A stretch of DNA of 64,000 bases from Ignavibacteriales bacterium (lineage in GTDB: Bacteria; Bacteroidota; Ignavibacteria; Ignavibacteriales; Melioribacteraceae): NCBI GenBank assembly GCA_020635285.1, contig JACKAB010000005.1, positions 496,001 to 560,000 of the forward strand. The letters run 5' to 3'. Under the pieces are notes generated by a model, which was not told the origin of the DNA, searched no databases, and saw only the letters and a list, made by a program, of their open reading frames with translations. Made by a program: the position numbers and the translations under genes. Each line of letters begins with the position of its first letter. Position 1 is the stretch's first letter. This document shows positions 51,707-61,323 of this stretch, piece by piece.

Positions 51707-52786
51707 ATGAGTTTAGAATTAAAGAAAGATTATAAGTATTCATTGTTAGTTCCTACAAGTATGGGCGTAAGACTAACACCAGTTAACGGACAGCCAGTGC
51801 ATACAAGTAATAATTTTGTAATGGAAGTTACCAGTGCCGAAACAAATGTGGCAAGTGTTTCTTCTTATTTAGGCTTACCAGTAAAAGTTTTAACCAAGTT
51901 TGTAAAAGATAGTCCAATTTCTAATCTTATAAAAAGAAATCTAAAAAACCGTAATATGGATTATGAAGGTCTAGAAGTTCCTCAAGGAGGACCTTGGGGT
52001 TATCGTCATCAATTTAATATTGCTGATAGTGGTTATGGATCACGTGGACCAAGAGTTCATAATGACCGAGCCGGTGAAGTTGGAAGGACTCTTAATGTAA
52101 AAGATTTCGATTTAGAAAAAATATTTGGAAAAGAAGGCGTTCAAATTATGCATCTCTCCGGTTTAATTGCGGCATTATCACCAGAGACCAGTGAATTCTG
52201 TCTTGAGTTAGCTCGGGCTGCAAAAAAATATGGGACTAAAATTTCGTTCGACTTAAACTATAGAGCATCTTTTTGGAAGGGAAGAGAAGGTGAATTAAAA
52301 GCTGCTTTCGAAGAGATTGCTTCCGTGTCTGATATTTTAGTTGGCAACGAAGAAGATTTTCAACTTTGTTTTGGAATAGAAGGACCAGAAGCCGGTGGAA
52401 AAAGTATTGAAAATAAAATTGAATCATTTAAGGGATTGATTAATAAAGTAAAAATCAGATTCCCGAATGCCTCAGTTTTTGCTACAACCTTAAGAGAAGT
52501 TGAGCACTCAAACAAACATCTTTGGGGAGCAATAATGCTGGAAGGGGATAATTGGCATGTTGTAAATCCGAGAGAGATACATGTATTAGATAGGATCGGC
52601 GGCGGCGATGGTTTTGTTGGCGGAATGCTTTATGCAATCTTAAAAAATATGTCTCCGGAAAAATGGATTCAATTCGGTTGGGCAAGCGGCGCATTGGCAA
52701 CAACTTTCTTGACAGATTATGCTCAGCCTTCAGACGAAGAAATGGTCTGGAGTGTTTGGGAAGGTAACGCAAGAGTTAAAAGATAA
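51707..52786 (+). CDS. kdgK: PfkB-family sugar-acid kinase, probably KDG kinase
   Basis: 359 residues; the start is behind GAAGGAA. Ribokinase-fold features are the N-terminal NNFVMEVTSAETNVASVSSYLG, SFDLNYRASFW, and the anion-hole and catalytic-base motif HVLDRIGGGDGFVGGML, where the usual GAGD is GGGD. These fit 2-keto-3-deoxygluconate kinases. Its product KDPG feeds Eda. A role on gluconate cannot be excluded given the neighbouring LarA-like and gnd genes. Confidence 0.8.
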   Translation: MSLELKKDYKYSLLVPTSMGVRLTPVNGQPVHTSNNFVMEVTSAETNVASVSSYLGLPVKVLTKFVKDSPISNLIKRNLKNRNMDYEGLEVPQGGPWGYRHQFNIADSGYGSRGPRVHNDRAGEVGRTLNVKDFDLEKIFGKEGVQIMHLSGLIAALSPETSEFCLELARAAKKYGTKISFDLNYRASFWKGREGELKAAFEEIASVSDILVGNEEDFQLCFGIEGPEAGGKSIENKIESFKGLINKVKIRFPNASVFATTLREVEHSNKHLWGAIMLEGDNWHVVNPREIHVLDRIGGGDGFVGGMLYAILKNMSPEKWIQFGWASGALATTFLTDYAQPSDEEMVWSVWEGNARVKR

Positions 52787-52830
52787 GATTAAAAATATTT
52801 ATTGATAAGATTATGAAAGGAAAAAACTAG

Positions 52831-54105
52831 ATGTTGCTATATGCAAGAGGCTCTGAAACCGATGTGATTGATTCACAAGCTTTGAAAGAAGCTTTGTTTT
52901 CATCATTTGAAAAACTTGGTGATAAGAAAAAAGTTTTGGCAATACCGCCCGATTTTACACGTTATCATTCACGTGCAGGTGAGCTAACAACATTTGCTTA
53001 CGAGTTCTATCAAAAAGAAATGACTGATATTTTGCCTGCTTTAGGTACTCATTTTGCAATGACTGAAAAAGAAATTGATAAGATGTTTCCTGGAGTACCT
53101 CAAAATTTATTTAGAGTTCACAATTGGAAAAATGACCTTGTAACCTTGGGTACAGTTCCTTCTGAATTTATTAAAGAAGTTTCGGATGGAAGAGTAGATT
53201 ATGATTGGAAGGCTCAAGTAAATAAACTATTAGTGGAAGGAAACTTTGATTTAATTTTGTCAATAGGTCAAGTTGTGCCTCATGAAGTTGTGGGAATGGC
53301 AAACTACAACAAAAATATATTTGTTGGAACCGGCGGTTCGGAAGGGATAAATAAAAGTCATTTTCTTGGTGCAGCTTATGGAATGGAACGAATGATGGGA
53401 AGAGCTGATACACCAGTAAGGAAAGTACTTAACTATGCTTCTGATAATTTTGCTAAACATTTACCCATAATTTATATTCAGACAGTTATTGGTAAAGATG
53501 AGAATGGGAAACTGGTTGTGCGCGGTTTATACATTGGCGATGATTATGAATGTTTTAAACTTGCGGCTGAGCTTTCATTAAAAGTAAATTTTGTAATGCT
53601 TGATGAACCACTTAAAAAAGTTGTGGTATATCTTGATCCATCCGAATTTAAATCAACCTGGTTGGGCAATAAAAGTGTTTATAGAACAAGAATGGCTATA
53701 GCTGATGGCGGAGAATTAATTGTGCTTGCTCCGGGTTTAAGAGAGTTTGGCGAAGATCCTGGTATAGATAAACTAATTAGAAAATATGGCTATGTAACAA
53801 CGCCGGAAGTTTTGGAATTAGTTGATAAAAATGAAGATTTGAAAAACAATTTAAGCGCAGCAGCTCATTTAATTCACGGTTCTTCTGAAGATAGATTTAA
53901 AATTACATATTGCCCTGGAAAAATTACCAAAGAAGAAATTGAGAGTGTAAATTTTAATTATGCTGATTTAGATGAGATGACAAAAAAATATAATCCGGAA
54001 GTTTTACAAGATGGTTTTAATACAATGCCTGATGGAGAAGAAATATTCTACATATCAAATCCAGCATTGGGTTTGTGGGCTTGGAAAGATAAATTTTTAG
54101 TTTAA
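52831..54105 (+). CDS. LarA-family nickel-pincer racemase/epimerase
   Basis: 424 residues. Every key residue of lactate racemase LarA has a counterpart at the same spacing: Asp41 and Arg44 in PPDFTRYH, His74 in GTHFAMTEKE, His151 in VVPHEVVG, Lys161 (the residue that binds the nicotinic-acid-derived pincer cofactor) in NYNKNIF, and His177 in NKSHFLG. The family includes racemases for hydroxy acids and a D-gluconate 2-epimerase. The position between a KDG-type kinase and pdxB-gnd suggests a sugar-acid substrate such as mannonate or gluconate. Cofactor genes larB, larC and larE are not in the window. Confidence 0.85.
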   Translation: MLLYARGSETDVIDSQALKEALFSSFEKLGDKKKVLAIPPDFTRYHSRAGELTTFAYEFYQKEMTDILPALGTHFAMTEKEIDKMFPGVPQNLFRVHNWKNDLVTLGTVPSEFIKEVSDGRVDYDWKAQVNKLLVEGNFDLILSIGQVVPHEVVGMANYNKNIFVGTGGSEGINKSHFLGAAYGMERMMGRADTPVRKVLNYASDNFAKHLPIIYIQTVIGKDENGKLVVRGLYIGDDYECFKLAAELSLKVNFVMLDEPLKKVVVYLDPSEFKSTWLGNKSVYRTRMAIADGGELIVLAPGLREFGEDPGIDKLIRKYGYVTTPEVLELVDKNEDLKNNLSAAAHLIHGSSEDRFKITYCPGKITKEEIESVNFNYADLDEMTKKYNPEVLQDGFNTMPDGEEIFYISNPALGLWAWKDKFLV

Positions 54106-54111
54106 TTATTG

Positions 54112-55257
54112 ATGAACAATAAAATTAAAATAGTTGCTGATGACAAAATACCTTTTCTAAAAGGTGTGCTAGAACCATATGCTGATGTAGAATATTTTCC
54201 CGGAAGTAAAATCTCGAAAGAAAATATTTTAAATGCGGATGCTTTAATTGTGCGAACAAGAACCAAGTGCAATAAAGATTTAATGGATGGAACGAAAATA
54301 AAAATAGTTACTACTGCAACGATTGGCACTGATCATATTGACATTGATTATTGTGATCAAAATAATATTAAATGGCTGAATGCACCTGGATGTAATTCAA
54401 CTTCCGTTATGCAATACATTAGTTCGGTCCTATTAACTTTGGCCCAACTTGAGAATTCTAATTTAGCAGAAAAAACAATAGGCATTATTGGCATTGGAAA
54501 TGTTGGAAGCAAAATTAAGAAAGTGGCAGAAATATTAGGTATGAAAGTTTTATTAAACGATCCGCCGAGAGAGAGAGAAGAAGGTGGTAATAAGTTTTGC
54601 AGTTTAGATAAAATTATAAAAGAAAGTGACATCATTACTTTTCATGTCCCTTTAAATAAACAAGGGATTGACAAAACTTTTCATTTAGCTGATGAAACAT
54701 TTTTTAATAAATTAGAGAAAAAGCCTATTATTATTAACTCATCACGGGGTGAAGTAATTAAAACTGTCGCATTAAAAGAGGCAATAAAAAATGATAAAGT
54801 TAACAGTGTAGTTTTAGATGTTTGGGAGAATGAGCCTAATATTGATTTAGAACTTTTAGATTTAGTTAAGTTTTCAACTCCGCATATTGCCGGTTATTCT
54901 GCCGATGGAAAAGCAAATGGAACTGCAGTTTGCGTAAATGCAATAAATGATTATTTTAAATTCGGAATGAAATCAAATTGGTATCCAGAACATATTCCAT
55001 CACCAAAAAATGCGAATGAAATAAAAATAAATTGTGAAAGTAAGAGTGATCAGGAAATATTAAGTGAAGCTGTTAAAAATACTTATTTTATTGCGGATGA
55101 TGATAAAGTACTAAGGAATTCACCAGAGACCTTTGAAAAACAAAGAGGTGATTATCCAATCAGAAGAGAGTTTCAGAATTATGAAATCACACTACTAAAT
55201 TGTAAAACTGATATAGCTGAAAAAGTTAAAAAGTTGGGCTTTAAAATAAAAATTTAG
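54112..55257 (+). CDS. pdxB: Erythronate-4-phosphate dehydrogenase-like (PdxB)
   Basis: About 381 residues from ATG 54112; a TTG directly before it would add one residue. It is a D-2-hydroxyacid dehydrogenase with the nucleotide-binding motif IGIIGIGNVGSKI, the catalytic Arg in NSSRGEV, Glu in ENEPN and His in STPHIAGYSADGKANGT. The GYSxxGKxxGT stretch and the C-terminal tail with YPIRREF are specific to PdxB, which serves pyridoxal phosphate synthesis. Its place in a uronate operon is odd; a role on another hydroxyacid is possible. Confidence 0.82.
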   Translation: MNNKIKIVADDKIPFLKGVLEPYADVEYFPGSKISKENILNADALIVRTRTKCNKDLMDGTKIKIVTTATIGTDHIDIDYCDQNNIKWLNAPGCNSTSVMQYISSVLLTLAQLENSNLAEKTIGIIGIGNVGSKIKKVAEILGMKVLLNDPPREREEGGNKFCSLDKIIKESDIITFHVPLNKQGIDKTFHLADETFFNKLEKKPIIINSSRGEVIKTVALKEAIKNDKVNSVVLDVWENEPNIDLELLDLVKFSTPHIAGYSADGKANGTAVCVNAINDYFKFGMKSNWYPEHIPSPKNANEIKINCESKSDQEILSEAVKNTYFIADDDKVLRNSPETFEKQRGDYPIRREFQNYEITLLNCKTDIAEKVKKLGFKIKI

Positions 55258-55325
55258 ATGTTTTTTTAGAAATACCTAATCATGAAATTAAATTAATTAT
55301 TCATAATAAATTGAGAGTTAAAATA

Positions 55326-56782
55326 ATGGAAAAAAAAAAGCAGATATTGGAATTGTTGGTTTAGCAGTAATGGGAGAGAACCTTGTCCTTAACATGGAGA
55401 GCAAAGGTTTTACTGTTGCAGTTTATAACCGTACAATTGAAAAAGTCGATAATTTTGTAAACGGAAGAGCCAAAGGCAAAAATATTGTTGGCTCACATTC
55501 AGTTGAAGAATTTGTATCATCATTAAAATCACCAAGAAAAGTAATGTTAATGGTTAAAGCCGGAAAACCTGTTGATGCTTTTATAGATCAGGTAATTCCT
55601 CACCTTGAAGCAGGTGATATAATTATTGATGGAGGTAATTCTCATTTCCCGGATACAATTAGAAGAACAAAATATGTTGAGAGCAAAGGTTTACTTTATA
55701 TTGGAACTGGAGTTTCCGGTGGTGAAGAAGGTGCTTTATTAGGCCCATCAATAATGCCAGGCGGATCTCCAAAAGCTTGGGAATTTGTAAAACCAATATT
55801 TCAATCTATTTCTGCAAAGGTTGAAGATGGAACACCTTGCTGTGATTGGGTTGGAGAAGACGGTGCCGGACATTTTGTAAAAATGGTTCATAATGGTATT
55901 GAGTACGGAGATATGCAGCTTATAACTGAAGCATATCAAATTATGAAAGACCTTTTGGGAATGAATGCAGATGAAATGCACGAAGTATTTAAAGAATGGA
56001 ATAAAGGTGAGTTGGATAGCTACTTAATTGAAATCACAAGAGATATTTTAGCTTTTAAAGATGAAGATGGAAAACCTTTAGTAGATAAAATCCTTGATAC
56101 AGCAGGACAAAAGGGAACCGGAAAATGGACTGGAATTTCTGCATTAGATTTGGGCGTGCCTCTAACTTTAATTGGCGAAGCAGTTTTTGGAAGATGTTTA
56201 TCTGCTCAAAAGAAGGAAAGAGTTGAGGCTTCAAAAATTTTAACTGGACCAACTCCAAAATTTGAAGGTGATAAAAAAGAATTTATTAAAGATTTAGAAA
56301 AAGCATTGTACGCTTCTAAGCTTGTATCTTATGCACAAGGCTACGTTTTAATGAAAGCAGCCGCTGAAGAGTATAACTGGAATTTGAACAATGGCGGTAT
56401 TGCTTTAATGTGGAGAGGTGGATGTATTATTCGTTCAGCATTTTTAGGAAAGATTAAAACTGCTTTTGATAATAATCCAAATTTAACTAATCTATTGTTG
56501 GATCCGTTTTTCAAATCAAAAATAGAAGAAGCACAAGCCAGTTGGAGAAAAGTTATTGCAACAGCAGTAACAAACGGAATATGGGTGCCCGCATTAAGCA
56601 CTGCATTAAATTATTTTGATGGATTTAGAAACGAAAGATTACCAGCTAATTTATTGCAAGCTCAGCGTGATTATTTTGGAGCACATACTTACGAAAGAAC
56701 TGATAAACCAAGAGGAGAATTTTTCCATACTAATTGGACAGGTCGTGGCGGTGATACAGCTTCATCAACATATACTGTATAA
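55326..56782 (+). CDS. gnd: 6-phosphogluconate dehydrogenase, frameshifted near start
   Basis: About 484-485 residues from ATG 55326. The N-terminal IGIVGLAVMGENLVLNME and the signature FVKMVHNGIEYGDMQLI are diagnostic, and the C-terminal FHTNWTGRGG is intact. The A-run 55330-55339 has ten A, where eight or eleven keep the frame. The enzyme oxidises 6-phosphogluconate to ribulose-5-phosphate. It lies between pdxB and the TRAP transporter; see the findings for a link to the LarA-like gene. Confidence 0.92.
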
Positions 56783-56796
56783 TTAAATAAAAGACT

Positions 56797-57776
56797 ATGA
56801 AAAAACTATATAAGATATTCTTAATTCTATTTCTTTCACTTGCATTTTTATCTTGCGGAAAAGTTACCGGAGTTAAGAAACTAAAAATCGGTCATGGACT
56901 TGATCAATCTCATCCGGTGCACAAAGCAATGCTGTATTTGGCTGAGCGGGCAAAGGAAAAATCAAATGGTACTTTGCAAATTTCTGTTTATCCAAGTCAG
57001 CAATTAGGTACAGAACGGGAATGTCTTGAACTGCTTCAAATAGGAAGTTTGGCAATGACAAAAGTGTCTTGTTCTGTAATTGAAGGCTTTGTCCCAATTT
57101 TCAAGGTATTTAGTCTCCCTTACATTTTTAGAAGTGAAGAACATAAGTTTAATGTTTTTGAAGGTGAAGTAGGAAGAGACTTACTACTTAGTCCCCAAAA
57201 ATATTGGCTTAGAGGATTATGCTTTTATGATGCCGGAAGCAGAAGTTTTTACACAAAAGATAAACCAATAAACACTCCGGCTGATTTAACTGGATTAAAA
57301 ATCAGAACACAAGAAAGTGCTACTTCTGTTAAGTTGGTAAATGCTTTAGGCGGTTCGGCAACACCTATTTCTTGGGGAGAGCTTTATACAGCCCTTCAGC
57401 AGGGGGTAGTAGACGGTGCTGAAAATAATCCGCCAAGTTTTTATCTATCCAGACATTATGAAGTTTGTAAATATTACTCGATTGATGAGCACACTTCAGT
57501 GCCGGATGTTTTAGTAATAAGTACAGTTGTATGGAATGATTTAACAGAGCAGGAGCAGAAGTGGATTCAAGAAGCAGCTGATGAATCTTATCTTTATCAA
57601 AAAAGTTATGGCAAGAATCTACAATGGAATCTTTGAAAGCTGTTGAAGCAGCGGGGGTTGAGGTAATTTATCCCGATAAAGCTCCATTCATTGAGAAAGT
57701 TCAGCCAATGTTGGAAGAGTACAAAACAGAAAAAGCAGTTTATGATCTCATTCAAAAAATAAAGAATGTAAAATGA
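56797..57776 (+). CDS. dctP: TRAP transporter substrate-binding protein DctP, frameshifted
   Basis: About 326 residues. The N-terminus MKKLYKIFLILFLSLAFLSC is a lipoprotein signal, so the protein is probably anchored to a membrane rather than free. The body has LKIGHGLDQSHPVHKAMLYLA, and the ligand-binding Arg of the TRAP family in GLKIRTQESA. The frame breaks at about 57622 (CAATGG, one A short) and the corrected C-terminus ends AVYDLIQKIKNVK. The stop overlaps dctQ by four bases. Ligand probably a uronate. Confidence 0.88.
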
Positions 57777-58261
57777 TTTTAACAAATGTAAAAAATAAAA
57801 TTGATGTAATTCTAAAATGGCTGCTTGTATTCATAATGGCGGCAATGACGCTGAATGTATTATGGCAAGTATTTTCAAGATTTATTTTGCAAGACCCGAG
57901 CTCAATAACTGAAGAGCTTGCGAGGTATATGTTAATATGGATTGGAATGCTTGGTGCCGCTTATGTAGCAGGACAAAAGATGCATCTTGCAATAGATTTG
58001 CTATCGACCAAATTAAGCGGCTTAAAAAAATCTTATTTAGAAATTATAATTCAGTTGTTCATTTTCTTATTTTCATTTTTTGTTATGGTAATTGGCGGAA
58101 TAAGACTTGTACAAATTACGCTTTCATTAAATCAAATTTCTGCGGCTTTGCAAATCCCTTTGGGATATGTTTACAGCGTGGTTCCAATAAGCGGTGCACT
58201 GATGATGTTCTATTCAATTACTTTTATAATTGAAGAAATTAAGAAAAAAAGTAATAGCTAA
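57773..58261 (+). CDS. dctQ: TRAP transporter small permease DctQ
   Basis: 162 residues with four hydrophobic helices. The family motif with SSITEELARYMLIWIGMLGAAY is clear. It forms the membrane complex with DctM and begins in an ATGA overlap with dctP. Confidence 0.9.
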   Translation: MILTNVKNKIDVILKWLLVFIMAAMTLNVLWQVFSRFILQDPSSITEELARYMLIWIGMLGAAYVAGQKMHLAIDLLSTKLSGLKKSYLEIIIQLFIFLFSFFVMVIGGIRLVQITLSLNQISAALQIPLGYVYSVVPISGALMMFYSITFIIEEIKKKSNS

Positions 58262-58291
58262 AAATTTTCCAAATTATACTGAGAAAGATTA

Positions 58292-59590
58292 ATGGAAATA
58301 TATGAAATATTAGTTCTGGTTTTAACCTTTGTAATTCTACTTTCAATCGGAGTGCCAATTTCTTTTAGCATTGGTATCTCAAGTTTGTTGACAATGCTTC
58401 TTAGCATAAATACAATTCCATCGCTAACCACTGTTTCACAGCGTATGGCAACTGGTTTAGATAGTTTTGCACTGCTTGCAATACCATTTTTTATTCTTGC
58501 CGGACAGTTAATGAACAGCGGAGGAATTGCAAGACGGCTTATAGATTTTGCAAAAGTTCTCGTTGGCAAAATGCCGGGTGGGTTAGCATTTGTGAATATA
58601 TTAGCGGCAATGTTATTCGGCGCTATCTCCGGTTCTGCTGTTGCAGCAGCTTCTGCAATTGGCGGATTTATGACTCCAATTATGGCGAAGGAAGGTTACG
58701 ATAAATCTTTTTCAGCTGCAGTTAATATTACCTCTGCCACTACTGGTTTAATAATTCCACCGAGTAATATTTTAATTGTTTATTCATTAGCGAGCGGTGG
58801 AGTTTCAATTGCTGCGTTATTTTTAGCTGGCTATATCCCAGGAATTATTTTTGGTTTATCACTTATGGTTGTTGCGTTTGTTTATGCTAAAAAACATAAG
58901 TATAAAGTGAACTATGAATTTAATCTCGGCTACGCAGTTAAAACTTTTTTTGATGCACTCCCAAGTTTACTTTTAATCATAATTGTAATTGGCGGAATAG
59001 TTGCCGGATATTTTACGGCGACTGAAGCATCTGCGGTTGCGGTTCTATACGCATTTATTCTATCAGTTTTCATTTACAAAGAAATTAAATTTAAAGATTT
59101 ACCAAATATTTTATTGGGCAGTGCATCAACAACCGCAATAGTTATGCTGCTTGTTGGAACCTCGATGGCAATGAGTTGGGTTATGGCTTATGAAAATATT
59201 CCGCAAAACGTTGCTCAGGCTTTGCTTGCACTTTCTGATAATAAAATTGTAATACTAATAATCATAAATATAATTCTTCTGTTCATTGGTACTTTTATGG
59301 ATATGACTCCAGCGGTATTAATATTTACCCCCATATTCTTACCTGTTGTAGCACAACTCGGAGTCAATCCAATTCATTTTGGTATAATGATGGTAATGAA
59401 TTTAAGTGTTGGATTATGTACACCGCCAGTGGGAAGTGTTTTATTTGTTGGATGCTCAGTTGCAGATTTGCCAATTACAAAAGTAATTAAGCCGTTGATC
59501 CCAATGTTTATTGCTATGATTGTTGCATTACTTTTAGTCACATATATTCCGGAACTAAGTTTATTTGTTCCGCAGTTATTCGGATATTAA
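58292..59590 (+). CDS. dctM: TRAP transporter large permease DctM
   Basis: 432 residues with about twelve helices. Family motifs include PFFILAGQLMNSGGIARRL, MLFGAISGSAVAAASAIG, and GLCTPPVGSVLFVG. It is the sodium-coupled channel subunit of the TRAP system. The set is followed by kduI and kduD, so it probably imports galacturonate, glucuronate or unsaturated uronate released by GH105 and GH28. Confidence 0.95.
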   Translation: MEIYEILVLVLTFVILLSIGVPISFSIGISSLLTMLLSINTIPSLTTVSQRMATGLDSFALLAIPFFILAGQLMNSGGIARRLIDFAKVLVGKMPGGLAFVNILAAMLFGAISGSAVAAASAIGGFMTPIMAKEGYDKSFSAAVNITSATTGLIIPPSNILIVYSLASGGVSIAALFLAGYIPGIIFGLSLMVVAFVYAKKHKYKVNYEFNLGYAVKTFFDALPSLLLIIIVIGGIVAGYFTATEASAVAVLYAFILSVFIYKEIKFKDLPNILLGSASTTAIVMLLVGTSMAMSWVMAYENIPQNVAQALLALSDNKIVILIIINIILLFIGTFMDMTPAVLIFTPIFLPVVAQLGVNPIHFGIMMVMNLSVGLCTPPVGSVLFVGCSVADLPITKVIKPLIPMFIAMIVALLLVTYIPELSLFVPQLFGY

Positions 59591-59607
59591 AATAAAGGAG
59601 ATATAAA

Positions 59608-60441
59608 ATGGAAGTTAGATATTCACCAGACAAAGAAGGATTTAAGAAATTTACTACTGATGAACTAAGAAAAAGTTTTTTAATTGATAGTTTATTTGTT
59701 AAAAACCAAGTACCGATGGTCTATTCTGATGTTGATAGATCAATAACAGGTTCAGCAGTTCCTGTTGGTAAAACATTAAAGTTAACGGCCTCTAAAAAAG
59801 AAATGGCTGCAAATTATTTTACTGAAAGAAGAGAAATTGGTATCATCAACATTGGTGATAAAGGAACAATTACCGTTGATAAGAAAAACTATTCAATGAA
59901 TCATATTGATGCTCTTTATGTTGGAAAAGGTGCAAAAAATATTTCATTTAAAAGTTCAAACTCCAAAAAGCCAGCAATGTTTTATTTTGTCAGCTATCCC
60001 GCTCATACTGCCTTCCCGGATAAACAAGTAAAACTTGAAGATGCAGAGTCTGTAAAATTAGGCAGTTTAGCTGATTCAAATGCCAGAACAATTCACAAAT
60101 ACATTTTACCGGGCAAAGTAGAAACATGTCAGCTAGTAATGGGCTTAACAATATTAGAGGAAGGAAGTGTTTGGAATACAATGCCTGCTCATACACACCA
60201 AAGAAGAAGTGAAGTTTATATGTATTTTGGTTTAAGAAAAGATTCAGTTGTTTTCCACATGCTTGGAGAAGCAGAGGAAACAAGACATGTTGTTATGAGA
60301 GATAAGCAAGCAGTGCTGTCAACTAGTTGGTCAATGCACGCTGGTGCTGGAACTCAAAACTATTCATTCATCTGGGCAATGGGCGGCGAGAATCAAGTCT
60401 TTGATGATATGGACTGGATTAAAATGGAAAGTTTAAAATAA
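59608..60441 (+). CDS. kduI: 5-keto-4-deoxyuronate isomerase KduI
   Basis: 277 residues, behind AAAGGAGA. The zinc ligands of KduI are present at His195 and His197 (MPAHTHQRRSE), Glu202 and His244 (SMHAGAGTQNY). Length matches the family. It converts 5-keto-4-deoxyuronate from lyase and GH105 action to 3-deoxy-hexodiulosonate for KduD. Confidence 0.96.
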   Translation: MEVRYSPDKEGFKKFTTDELRKSFLIDSLFVKNQVPMVYSDVDRSITGSAVPVGKTLKLTASKKEMAANYFTERREIGIINIGDKGTITVDKKNYSMNHIDALYVGKGAKNISFKSSNSKKPAMFYFVSYPAHTAFPDKQVKLEDAESVKLGSLADSNARTIHKYILPGKVETCQLVMGLTILEEGSVWNTMPAHTHQRRSEVYMYFGLRKDSVVFHMLGEAEETRHVVMRDKQAVLSTSWSMHAGAGTQNYSFIWAMGGENQVFDDMDWIKMESLK

Positions 60442-60558
60442 AATATTAAATATGGCGAACTTCAAAGAAGATGCAATGAAAATTTCACATAATGAAATAT
60501 GAATATTCGGTTTGCTAATTATTGAAAAAATAAACGTAAAATAAATTAAGGTAATAAA

Positions 60559-61320
60559 ATGATTTTAGATAAATTCAAATTAGATGGAAAGACTGCTCTT
60601 GTAACCGGTGGAAATAAGGGCATTGGAAAAGGTTATGCAACCGCTCTTGCAGAAGCTGGAGCTAATATTATAAGTGTTTCTTATGAAAGTGATTTTACAG
60701 AAATAGAAAAAATAGTCACATCACTCGGACGTGAATTTAAAGGTTACACAAGTGATTTTTCAAATAGGGATTCACTATATAGCTTTATTAAACAAGTGAA
60801 AGAAGAAAATAGTAAAATTGATATTTTAATTAACAATGCCGGAACTATTTTGCGTAACCCAATAGTTGATCACTCTGATGAATATTGGGATAAAGTTATT
60901 GAAGTTAATTTAAGTGCGCAATTTATACTTACCAGAGAAATTGGTAAAGGCATGATTGAACGCGGTTATGGAAAAGTTGTTTTTATTGCGTCTCTTTTAT
61001 CTTTTCAAGGTGGAATTACTGTTCCGGGTTATGCTGCAAGTAAGGGAGCTGTTAAACAACTTACGCAAGCGTTTTCTAATGAGTGGGCTTCAAAAGGAAT
61101 TAATATCAATGCAATTGCACCAGGTTATATTTCAACAGATAATACAGCTGCACTTAGAGCAGATGAAAATAGAAACAAAGCAATCCTAGAAAGAATTCCA
61201 CAAGGTAAATGGGGCACTCCAGAAGATTTAATGGGTACCGTAGTCTTTCTTTCTTCACCAGCATCAGATTATCTTAATGGCGGAGTTATACTTGTTGATG
61301 GCGGATGGATGGGAAGATAG
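60559..61320 (+). CDS. kduD: 2-deoxy-D-gluconate 3-dehydrogenase KduD
   Basis: 253-residue classical SDR with TGGNKGIGKGYA, NNAG, and GYAASKGAV with the catalytic Tyr and Lys. It reduces the KduI product to KDG. The 117 bases between kduI and kduD are the longest gap in this part of the block. The gene is followed three bases later by an oxidoreductase gene. Confidence 0.93.
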   Translation: MILDKFKLDGKTALVTGGNKGIGKGYATALAEAGANIISVSYESDFTEIEKIVTSLGREFKGYTSDFSNRDSLYSFIKQVKEENSKIDILINNAGTILRNPIVDHSDEYWDKVIEVNLSAQFILTREIGKGMIERGYGKVVFIASLLSFQGGITVPGYAASKGAVKQLTQAFSNEWASKGININAIAPGYISTDNTAALRADENRNKAILERIPQGKWGTPEDLMGTVVFLSSPASDYLNGGVILVDGGWMGR

Positions 61321-61323
61321 ATA

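Noticed and set aside
55330..55339. Ten-A run at the start of gnd as programmed slippage
   Set aside because: The same type of break occurs at short runs in 15 other genes, so a general sequencing cause is simpler.
60472..60522. 16-codon frame in the kduI-kduD gap (MANFKEDAMK...)
   Set aside because: Too short, no clear ribosome site, and no family resemblance that I can see.
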